Assembly (NCBI RefSeq): GCF_004364585.1
Contig: NZ_SOAN01000003.1
Location: 62,001-126,000, forward strand
Reading direction: 5' to 3'
Source of the DNA: Nesterenkonia aurantiaca
GTDB taxonomy: Bacteria; Actinomycetota; Actinomycetes; Actinomycetales; Micrococcaceae
Length of the DNA: 64,000 bases
The notes below the pieces were generated by a model. It ran no database searches, was not told the origin of the DNA, and worked only from the letters and a program-made list of their open reading frames with translations. The stretch's first letter is position 1, and the number at the start of each line of letters is the position of its first letter. Shown in pieces: positions 27,204 through 33,959 of the stretch. The position numbers were made by a program, and so were the translations under genes.

Positions 27204-27219
27204 TGTGATGCAGAACACA
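27204..27219. promoter_or_regulatory. CRP/GlxR-like site in the transporter promoter
   Basis: TGTGATGCAGAACACA fits TGTGA-N6-TCACA with one mismatch. It lies downstream of the -10 box on the minus strand, where binding would repress. Confidence 0.45.
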
Positions 27220-27227
27220 TCACCGTC

Positions 27228-27256
27228 AGGATAGGGCCCTGGGGCCAATAGTTCAA
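27228..27256 (-). promoter_or_regulatory. Promoter of the NitT/TauT transporter operon
   Basis: On the minus strand TTGAAC (27251-27256), exactly 17 bases, then TATCCT (27228-27233). The -35 box lies inside the candidate MarR operator, so the repressor would block polymerase. Confidence 0.6.
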
Positions 27257-27280
27257 GAAGTCAATGATTGAGATAGTCAA
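27251..27280. promoter_or_regulatory. Candidate MarR (PhdR) operator, site 2 (double)
   Basis: ATTGAGATAGTCAA at 27267-27280 differs by one base from site 1 at 23721. A second, weaker copy GTTCAAGAAGTCAA lies at 27251-27264, one helix-and-a-half away. AAGTCAATGATT is shared with site 1 over 12 bases. Confidence 0.6.
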
Positions 27281-27376
27281 GGGGTGGGGTGTCTGGAGGC
27301 TGGATCTTAACCTCAGGGGCAGAGCCGGCACCGAGGTGCCCGGGTCCGCCGACCCATTACAGGTGGTGGTCCTGCG
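27281..27376. other. Gap downstream of the fused permease with a short hairpin
   Basis: GGCACC-GA-GGTGCC at 27328-27341 sits in a larger imperfect stem 36-49 bases after the permease stop. It lacks a T run, so it is only a possible terminator. No gene seen. Confidence 0.3.
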
Positions 27377-29188
27377 CTACTGAAGGGTTAAGACCGAGGT
27401 CCCCTCCCGCAGCGGCGCAGCTTCCGGGCGGATCCTCCGGGAGGGTCTCGGCGGCAGCGAGGAGAGTGAGACGGCGAGTACGGAGGCCAGGATCAAGGCC
27501 GAGGCCGGACCCATGACCGTCCAAGGAGCGCGTTCGACGTAGCCCATTCCCTCCGCGAGCACCAAGCCCCATTCCGGCGCCGGCGGCTGTGCGCCGAGCC
27601 CCAGGAAGCTCAGAGCGGCCAGCGCCAGGGCAATCCCGGGGAGGCGCAGCATGGCATGCCGCGTGACCGGACCGATCAGGGCCGGAAGCACGTGGCGGAA
27701 CATGATGCGCGCCCGACCGACGCCGAGCAGCGGCAACATCTTGATGTATGTGCGCGAGCTCATCTCAGTCACCAGTCCTGCGGTATAGACGGCCAGCGGC
27801 GCCCAGCTCACGGCGGTGATCGCCACCGCGGCCCCTAGGACGCTGGGACCAAAGACGGAGGCGACGAGAAGTCCGGCGATGATGGGAGGTGCTGCATTGG
27901 TCACCTCGGCCGGTCCGGAGGAGAGCCGGGGAAGGCACCCCAGGAACAGGCCGATCAGCAGGCACGCGAAGACGACTGCCAGAGCTGTGCCCAGCGTGGT
28001 CCAGGTGCCCTGTCCCACCCTTGCGAGGATGTCTCTGCCGGTTGCATCGGCACCCAATGGAAGCGCCGACGAAGGGGACGTGAGGCGGCCGTTGACCGCG
28101 CTGTAGGCGTCGCGCAAGCTACCTGCGACGGTGAGAAGCAGGAGCGCTGCCCCCGCAACCCCGGGCACGACCAGATCACGACGCCGACGGGACCGCTGCG
28201 GCATCTGAACCGGCACCGCGTCGTATCTCAGGGCCGGGCCCAGGAGCGCTCGTCGAGCGAGACTCGTCGTACTTCCGATGAGGATCGCGATGATCACCAG
28301 TGCCAGCACCCCGGCCTGCAGCGCCGGGATGTCCTGAGAGCTGGCAGCTCCCAGCGTCAATCTGCCCAACCCTGGGATCGCGAAGATCTGTTCCACAGCT
28401 ACGGCGCCGCCGGTGAGGCCGATCAAGACCAGCCCTACCTGTCCCAGCACCGCCGGCAGAGAGCGGCGCAGGACCGCCGCCGCCAGAACCGTTCGGCTCA
28501 CCCCGGCCATCTGCCAGGTTGCCGTCCAGCGTTCCGCGAAGGTCCGCGTGATCGCTTCGACCATCAGCCTGCCGATCAGCCCTCCCCCTGGTATGCCCAT
28601 GGCGAGGGCCGGCAGGACGGCGTATTCCGGGCCCCTCCAGCCGTATGGCGGAAACCATCCCAGCCATACCGCACCGAGCACCAGAAGACAGGCTGCGAGC
28701 AGGAACTCCGGCAAGGCCGTCAGAGTCGCTGCCGCAGCACCTGAACCCCGCGCCGATCGCCCGCGCAGGCCTGCGTACAGGGCCGGTACGCTCAGCGCAG
28801 CGGCCAGAAGCAGCGCGACGACGATCGCGAAACCCATCAGAGTCAGAGACACGGCGAGTGCGTCCAGGACTCCGGGAAGAACCGGGCGTCCGCTGATCCA
28901 GGATTCACCGGCGTCACCGCGCATCATCGCGGTCGCCCATTCCCAGAAGATCACCAACGGGCCCCGGTCCAGTCCGAGTTCGGCACTGACTCGCGCCAGA
29001 TTCTCCGGAGTGGCCGGGAGGTCCGCATAGCGGGCGCGCAGAATCGTGTACTCGGCGGAGCTCCCGGACAGCCACGGGAGCATCCCGACCACGAGGACCA
29101 CGGCAGTCACGGACAACAGACGCGACGCTGAGCTCACCCACACGCCTGGAGCGGCCCATCCCGGAGACCGCAGGCCTTTGGTCGTCAA
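27377..29188 (-). CDS. Ni/peptide/opine-type ABC transporter, fused DppB-DppC permease
   Basis: 603 residues in which two permeases normally encoded separately are joined. The first half has the DppB-type periplasmic loop (LGLDRGPLVIFWEWATAMMRGD) and the EAA loop MAGVSRTVLAAAVLRRSLP. The second half has the DppC-type region PLGADATGRDILARVGQGTW and EAA loop GVGRARIMFRHVLPALIGP, ending SFLGLGAQPPAPEWG. The linker around residues 325-345 is Arg-rich. TTG start one base after the stop of the binding-protein gene. Last gene of a five-gene operon; substrate not readable from sequence. Confidence 0.85.
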   Translation of the reverse strand: MTTKGLRSPGWAAPGVWVSSASRLLSVTAVVLVVGMLPWLSGSSAEYTILRARYADLPATPENLARVSAELGLDRGPLVIFWEWATAMMRGDAGESWISGRPVLPGVLDALAVSLTLMGFAIVVALLLAAALSVPALYAGLRGRSARGSGAAAATLTALPEFLLAACLLVLGAVWLGWFPPYGWRGPEYAVLPALAMGIPGGGLIGRLMVEAITRTFAERWTATWQMAGVSRTVLAAAVLRRSLPAVLGQVGLVLIGLTGGAVAVEQIFAIPGLGRLTLGAASSQDIPALQAGVLALVIIAILIGSTTSLARRALLGPALRYDAVPVQMPQRSRRRRDLVVPGVAGAALLLLTVAGSLRDAYSAVNGRLTSPSSALPLGADATGRDILARVGQGTWTTLGTALAVVFACLLIGLFLGCLPRLSSGPAEVTNAAPPIIAGLLVASVFGPSVLGAAVAITAVSWAPLAVYTAGLVTEMSSRTYIKMLPLLGVGRARIMFRHVLPALIGPVTRHAMLRLPGIALALAALSFLGLGAQPPAPEWGLVLAEGMGYVERAPWTVMGPASALILASVLAVSLSSLPPRPSRRIRPEAAPLREGTSVLTLQ

Positions 29189-29189
29189 C

Positions 29190-30776
29190 TCAATCGCTTT
29201 CGCCGAGTGCGGTCTCGCCAGTGATCAGAAGTCGCTCCCGAGGGTCCTGTTCCGCCCCCGAGACAGAGGCTGCTTCTCCTTGGATCACACGTTCGTGCAG
29301 CAGTGGGATTGCCGCATCCTCGGCGAGGATCTGGGCTTCTGCCTCCATGATGGCGAGCTCTCGGCCATCAGCCGGGTATTGCTCCGAGGCGAACTGCAGC
29401 GCGGTATCGACGGAATCCGCGCAGAACTGAGAGATGTTGAAGGAGCCCTCGCAGGCGAAGTCGCTATACATGTAGGCCACCGGGTCGCCTGAATCCAACA
29501 CGGTGGCTCGGGAGAGGATGAAGGCGTCGAACACCCCGTCCACCGCGTCTGCTTCGATGTACTGGTATTCACGCACGTCTTGGGTCACGACGAACCCCGC
29601 CTGTTCGAGCTGCTGCTCGAGCAGCACCGCGACCTCAGGAAGCTCAGAACGGTCGGTGAACGTGCCCAGCGAGATCTCAACCCCGTCCACGGCCGCGGGC
29701 TCGGCACGCTGTCCGATGATCTCTTGGTAGGAGGCTTCGTCACGGAGGTCCGCGGCCCACGGCAGGGCGGGCCCGAGCAGGCCTTCCGCGACGTCGGCAC
29801 GACTTTCATAGGCCCCTTCTATCAAGGCGGCACGGTCGATGGCCTCACGAGCAGCCGCCCTCACTTCCGGGTCGGAGAACGGTCCCTCCTCGGTGTTCAG
29901 GTAGAGCGTATTGGTCCGTGGCATGGCGACTTCGTAGATGAGATCTTCATCGATCTGTCCGGCTTGCCCCACGGGCACGGCTTCAACGACATCGGCGTCT
30001 CCTGTGCGAAGCGCCGCGGCGCGTGCGGTGCCATCAGGGACGAACTCCACGTCCATGCCGCTGGCCCGCGCGGGGTCTCCCCAGTAGTCCTCATAGCGGT
30101 CAAGGGTGGCCGAGGAGGTGCCGTCCACGGAGATGAGTTCGAAAGGACCGGTGCCGTGACCGATCGGATCCACCACCTGAGCACCTTCGTAGGCCTCTTC
30201 GGCAAGGATCGAGAGTTGCGGGCTGGAGAGTCGTTGAGGCACCAGGGGGTCCTCATCTGCTGTGCGCACCAGAACGTCGTCGTCCTCGACGGAGAGCTCG
30301 AGATCGACGCCATCCAGGATGCGGGGCTGAGGGGAGGCGTCGATCGCTGCTTGCAGGGACTCCATCACGGCTGCGGCCGTGAGCTCCGAGCCGTCGTGGA
30401 AGGTCACGCCGTCTCGGATCGTGAACCGCCACAACGATGGATCAGCGTCGTCCTGGCTCCACTCGGTAGCCAGACCTGGCTGAGCCTCGCCCTCGGCGTC
30501 GAGCGCGATCAGGGTCTCCGCGGTGCTCCATCGCGAGAGCTTGAAGGCATCGTCACTGAGCGGTGACAGACCACTGCGGGGTGGCTGCAGCATGGCAACG
30601 CTGATGCGGGCATCGGTGTCAGCCGACTCTGAGGTGCTCTGTTCCTCTCCGGAGGAGCTGAAGCACCCGGTGAGCGCAAAGACGCCGGCCAGCGGAATCG
30701 TCGTCATCAGGCGGGGCATTGTCGGGGTTCGGGATCCCACGAGGGGACGTGTGGCGTTACGAGGTGAAGGTGTCAT
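29190..30776 (-). CDS. Ni/peptide/opine-type ABC transporter substrate-binding lipoprotein
   Basis: Family-5 extracellular binding protein (DppA/NikA/CntA-like), up to 528 residues. The lipobox LTGC lies in AGVFALTGCFSSSGEE. Typical features: ISVAMLQPPRSGLSPLSDD, GLATEWSQDDADPSLWRFTIRDGVTFHDGSELTA and YLNTEEGPFSDPEVRAAA. The start is uncertain: ATG at 30776 overlaps the MFS gene by 20 bases and gives a long n-region, while ATGs at 30719 and 30707 give a more ordinary signal peptide but no ribosome-binding site. Ligand could be a peptide, nickel or a metallophore. Confidence 0.82.
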   Translation of the reverse strand: MTPSPRNATRPLVGSRTPTMPRLMTTIPLAGVFALTGCFSSSGEEQSTSESADTDARISVAMLQPPRSGLSPLSDDAFKLSRWSTAETLIALDAEGEAQPGLATEWSQDDADPSLWRFTIRDGVTFHDGSELTAAAVMESLQAAIDASPQPRILDGVDLELSVEDDDVLVRTADEDPLVPQRLSSPQLSILAEEAYEGAQVVDPIGHGTGPFELISVDGTSSATLDRYEDYWGDPARASGMDVEFVPDGTARAAALRTGDADVVEAVPVGQAGQIDEDLIYEVAMPRTNTLYLNTEEGPFSDPEVRAAAREAIDRAALIEGAYESRADVAEGLLGPALPWAADLRDEASYQEIIGQRAEPAAVDGVEISLGTFTDRSELPEVAVLLEQQLEQAGFVVTQDVREYQYIEADAVDGVFDAFILSRATVLDSGDPVAYMYSDFACEGSFNISQFCADSVDTALQFASEQYPADGRELAIMEAEAQILAEDAAIPLLHERVIQGEAASVSGAEQDPRERLLITGETALGESD

Positions 30777-32118
30777 CGGGTGCTTTCTCGGTGTTTTCTG
30801 CGGATGGTTCGGGGGTCTTGGAGGTGGAGGCGAGTTGAGGTGGGGTTGGGAGGGTTCGGCCGATCAAGGTGGCGCTGATCAGGGGGAGCGTTCCAAGCAG
30901 CAGCCAGGGCGCCCATGAGAGTGCTTCTGAGAATGCGGCGAAGTGCAGAAGCGAGCCCGCGGCTGCATTGCCGAGCAGCACGGCGATGCCGCCGGCGGTC
31001 GCGAGCAGTCCGTAGTAGGAGCCCCACTGGGCCGTGCCCGCGAAGCGTGGGACAAGATCCAGGGCCACTGGGGCTGCCATCAGGTGCCCCAGGATCCAAA
31101 GAGCGACGGCGGTCGTCGCGGGGGCGAGTTCGAGCCCGACAGGTATCGCCGTGGTGGAGCAGGCGGCCAGGAGAAGGAACCCCGCAGCGGTGGTGAGGTA
31201 TCCCAGCGGCAGGGCGCGCTGAGGACCGAGGCGCCGAGCCAGACGTGAGATCGGAAGCTGAAGCGTCACGGTGATCAGTGAGACCATCGCGAACAGCCAC
31301 GCCAGCGTCTCGACGTCGGCGCCCGATCGGCGGATCTCCGCGGGCAGGCTCAGGTAGAGCTGGTTGTAGCTCAGCAGATCCACCGCATGGAGTGCGGTGA
31401 AGGCGATGAATCCACGGTGACGCAGACTCGCGCAGCGCCGTCGCGGGGGAATCCCGCCAGATCCCCGGACGAGCTTCCCCCTCCCAGCTGGCTGAGGGAC
31501 GGCATGTGCCCTGTGCGGAGGCCGGGGGAGAAGCCATCCAAGAAGCAGCCCGACGAGAACGAAGAGAGCCGCCCCCGCGCCCGCCGCCGCACCGAATCCC
31601 CACCCCAGCAGAGCAGCTCCGAGGAAGGGTCCTATGGCGGCGCCAGTCTCTCCAACGACCGAGAGAGCTGCAAAGAGGGTGGGTTTCGCGGTGGTGGAGA
31701 GATCACGGTCTTCTCGCTGCGCCTGCGTCCGCGCCACCAGAGTGTTCAGTGCCGGAGAGAAGAGGGCGCCTCCGAGACCAGTGAGGACGGTGCCGAGGAT
31801 GAATATCGTCAGGGAGTGCTGCCAGCTCACAGATGCCGCGAGAGTGCCGAAACCTGCGGCGCGAACGGCGCATCCGGTGAGTATCAGCGATCGAGCTCCA
31901 TAACGGTCCGCCAGGATCCCTCCGAGAAGAAACATGCCCTGTTGGGCTGCGGTCCGGACGCCGAGCACGAGTCCTACCGCAGCCCCGCCCAGGGCGAAAT
32001 CTTCGGCCAAGACGATGGCGATGAACGGGACGACGGCGTAGAAACCGAGATTGAAGACCCCTTGCGCTCCCAGCAACGTCGAGGCCTCCGGGGGGTTCCT
32101 GCGGGATCGGCGTCTCAA
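30757..32118 (-). CDS. MFS transporter embedded in the ABC operon (MdtH/CntE-like)
   Basis: 453 residues, about 12 membrane helices with a long Arg-rich middle loop near residue 215-235. QGVFNLGFYAVVPFIAIVLAEDF and the loop GGILADRYGARSLILTG are typical of MFS_1 drug/metallophore exporters. TTG start overlaps the stop of the ATPase gene (TTGA), so it is cotranslated with the importer. An exporter in a Ni/opine-type import operon recalls staphylococcal cntABCDF-cntE, where the MFS protein exports the metallophore; this is an analogy only. Confidence 0.78.
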   Translation of the reverse strand: MRRRSRRNPPEASTLLGAQGVFNLGFYAVVPFIAIVLAEDFALGGAAVGLVLGVRTAAQQGMFLLGGILADRYGARSLILTGCAVRAAGFGTLAASVSWQHSLTIFILGTVLTGLGGALFSPALNTLVARTQAQREDRDLSTTAKPTLFAALSVVGETGAAIGPFLGAALLGWGFGAAAGAGAALFVLVGLLLGWLLPRPPHRAHAVPQPAGRGKLVRGSGGIPPRRRCASLRHRGFIAFTALHAVDLLSYNQLYLSLPAEIRRSGADVETLAWLFAMVSLITVTLQLPISRLARRLGPQRALPLGYLTTAAGFLLLAACSTTAIPVGLELAPATTAVALWILGHLMAAPVALDLVPRFAGTAQWGSYYGLLATAGGIAVLLGNAAAGSLLHFAAFSEALSWAPWLLLGTLPLISATLIGRTLPTPPQLASTSKTPEPSAENTEKAPDDTFTS

Positions 32119-32960
32119 GAGTGCCGGCCTCGGTGCTCTCGGTGCGCGTCCCTGAGCTCGGGAGCGATGCGCGGCATGGAATGCACCAGCCGTGCGGTGG
32201 CGGCATGCTCCGGGTGGTCCATCAGGCGACTGATCTCTCCCCGCTCCACGAGTGACCCGTGGTCCATCACGACCGCGTCGTGGCAGAGGGCTCGTGCGGC
32301 ATCGAGATCATGGGTCACCAAAAGCACGCCGAGACCGCGAACTGAGGAGAGCTCACGCAGAAGCGAGAGCACCTGGTCTCGGAGCGGGAGGTCCAGGCCG
32401 CTGACCGGTTCATCAGCGAGCAGGGTCTTGGGCCCGATGGCGATGGCCCGCGCGATCGCAACCCTCTGAGCCTGGCCTCCGGAGATCTCGGCGCGCTTCT
32501 TTGCCATCAGAGATGCCGGGAGATGCACCTGCTCGAGAGCGTCACGTGCTCTCAGCTGGTGGTCACCGGGGAGCTTCAGCCTGCGTAAGGGATCGGTGAC
32601 GAGCTGTTCGACGCTCATCCGCGGATCCAGACTGGCCGCGCAGTCCTGGGGGATGAACTGCACCTGTCGTCGGAAGGCGCGCATCTGGGAGGTCCTCCGA
32701 GGATGGACGGCGGTCCCCTCGAATCGCACGAAGCCTCGCGTCGGTCGATCTGCGGCGAGGAGCAGAGAGAGCAGGGTTGATTTCCCGGAGCCGGAAGAGC
32801 CGATCAACGCTCTGCGCTGCCCCGACTGGATGCTGATGTTCGCATCGCGGACCGCCACCACTGGACTTCCTCCGCGGCCAGCGGGGAAGACCCGTGCAAC
32901 CCCCACGGCTTCGAGCAGGCCTTCGGGTGCACCCTGGTCGAGGTGTCGTGTTTGGCTCAT
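32115..32960 (-). CDS. Ni/peptide/opine-type ABC transporter ATPase (DppF-like)
   Basis: 281 residues. Walker A IGSSGSGKSTLL, signature ISGGQAQRVAIARA, Walker B LLADEPVSGLDL and H-loop VTHDLDAA. QVQFIPQDCAASLDPRMSV is the Q-loop region of DppF/OppF proteins. ATG at 32960 overlaps the upstream ATPase stop by four bases (ATGA); a longer frame to 33095 lies within that gene and is rejected. Confidence 0.88.
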   Translation of the reverse strand: MSQTRHLDQGAPEGLLEAVGVARVFPAGRGGSPVVAVRDANISIQSGQRRALIGSSGSGKSTLLSLLLAADRPTRGFVRFEGTAVHPRRTSQMRAFRRQVQFIPQDCAASLDPRMSVEQLVTDPLRRLKLPGDHQLRARDALEQVHLPASLMAKKRAEISGGQAQRVAIARAIAIGPKTLLADEPVSGLDLPLRDQVLSLLRELSSVRGLGVLLVTHDLDAARALCHDAVVMDHGSLVERGEISRLMDHPEHAATARLVHSMPRIAPELRDAHREHRGRHS

Positions 32961-33742
32961 GAGACCGGCTCCGAGCGACGCATCGCCTCCGTGACCAGAG
33001 CGGCCGAGGTGGGATGTGCCGGAGACGCGATGAGATCTCGCATCGCCGAATCCTCCACGATCCGGCCCGCCTCCAAGACGACGGCGCGTTGGCACAGACC
33101 TGATGCCACTGAGAGGTCATGGGTCACAAAGACGACAGCTGTCGCCGGAGAGAGATTCGAGCTCAGGGCGCTCAGGACTGTGGCCTGTGAGACCACGTCG
33201 AGGGCGGTGGTCGGCTCATCCGCGACCAGCACCTGGGGCCCGCACGCCAGCGCAAGTGCGATGCACACTCGTTGACGCTGTCCCCCCGAGAGCTGAGCGG
33301 GGAACGAACGAGCGATGCGATGCCCGTCATGGAGCCCGACGGCGTCGAGCAGGTCCAGGACGTGCGCGTCACACGCGCCGCCTGATGCCTTGCGATCAAC
33401 CCTGGACCGACCACGCTTGAGCGGCAGCATCAGCTGCGCGCCGATGCGCACCAGCGGATTCAGTGCATCCGAGCTGTCTTGGCGCACCGCGGCCACGTCG
33501 CGCACGCTCACCGAGTGAGAGTCACGGATGCGGCGGCCGCAGATCTCAATCTCGCCCGTGCGCGCCAGCGTGGGGGAGAGGCCTCCGGCGAGGCAGGAGG
33601 AGATCAGGGACTTGCCGGACCCTGAACGCCCCAGCAGAGCAATCCGTTCTCCTTGCTCCACGTGCAGGCTGATGTCGCGGAGCAGAGGTTCCCCGGTCTC
33701 GGACCGCACGCTGAGCTCGTGGGTCTGGATGATGGTGCGCAC
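32957..33742 (-). CDS. Ni/peptide/opine-type ABC transporter ATPase (DppD-like)
   Basis: 261 residues. Walker A LGRSGSGKSLISS (Leu-Ile in place of the common Thr-Leu after GKS), signature LSGGQRQRVCIALA, Walker B VLVADEPTTALDV and H-loop VTHDLSVA. The GTG at 33742 has GGAGGT eight bases upstream, much better than the ATGs further upstream, which lie close to the operator. First gene of the five-gene operon DppD-DppF-MFS-binding protein-fused permease. Confidence 0.88.
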   Translation of the reverse strand: MRTIIQTHELSVRSETGEPLLRDISLHVEQGERIALLGRSGSGKSLISSCLAGGLSPTLARTGEIEICGRRIRDSHSVSVRDVAAVRQDSSDALNPLVRIGAQLMLPLKRGRSRVDRKASGGACDAHVLDLLDAVGLHDGHRIARSFPAQLSGGQRQRVCIALALACGPQVLVADEPTTALDVVSQATVLSALSSNLSPATAVVFVTHDLSVASGLCQRAVVLEAGRIVEDSAMRDLIASPAHPTSAALVTEAMRRSEPVS

Positions 33743-33807
33743 TTGCAGGGACCTCCGGATCTGGGACGGGCCGAGGTGACGGGCCTGTCCGGGCATCCAG
33801 AGACTAT

Positions 33808-33828
33808 CGCTAATGAGTTGCATTAACG
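33808..33828. promoter_or_regulatory. Fur-box-like palindrome in front of the Ni/opine-type operon
   Basis: CGCTAATG-AGTTG-CATTAACG, 8-bp arms with one mismatch, 66-86 bases upstream of the chosen GTG. The core AATGAGTTGCATT agrees with the classical Fur-type core AATGAGAATCATT at 10 of 13 bases. It is the only strong palindrome and the most AT-rich spot in this promoter region. Which regulator binds is not known. Confidence 0.5.
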
Positions 33829-33864
33829 AAACAGCAGGGTCAATCGAGAGAAGAGTCACTCCAG

Positions 33865-33944
33865 ACCCGTTGAGGGGCGGATTCTACGCACATCTCAAGG
33901 GCCAGATGGCCTTAAATGCTCGGAGAATCCGCCCCTCAACGGGT
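33865..33944. repeat. Palindromic intergenic element, copy 3
   Basis: Perfect 21-bp inverted repeat (33865-33885 and 33924-33944), core TTGAGGGGCGGATTCT as in copies 1 and 2. The 38-base centre contains GGGCC...GGCCTT, again a small inner hairpin. Just downstream of the ABC-2 permease stop (minus strand). Confidence 0.85.
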
Positions 33945-33959
33945 GGGGATGGGGTGGGA

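Noticed and set aside
13202-27280. Alicyclic-acid (bad/ali-like) degradation as the role of the acyl-CoA cluster
   Set aside because: A MarR gene, SDR, ligase and dehydrogenase would also fit, but the amidohydrolase plus MaoC pair, the phdBCDE-like order and the neighbouring vanAB favour phenylpropanoids. It is kept only as a fallback.
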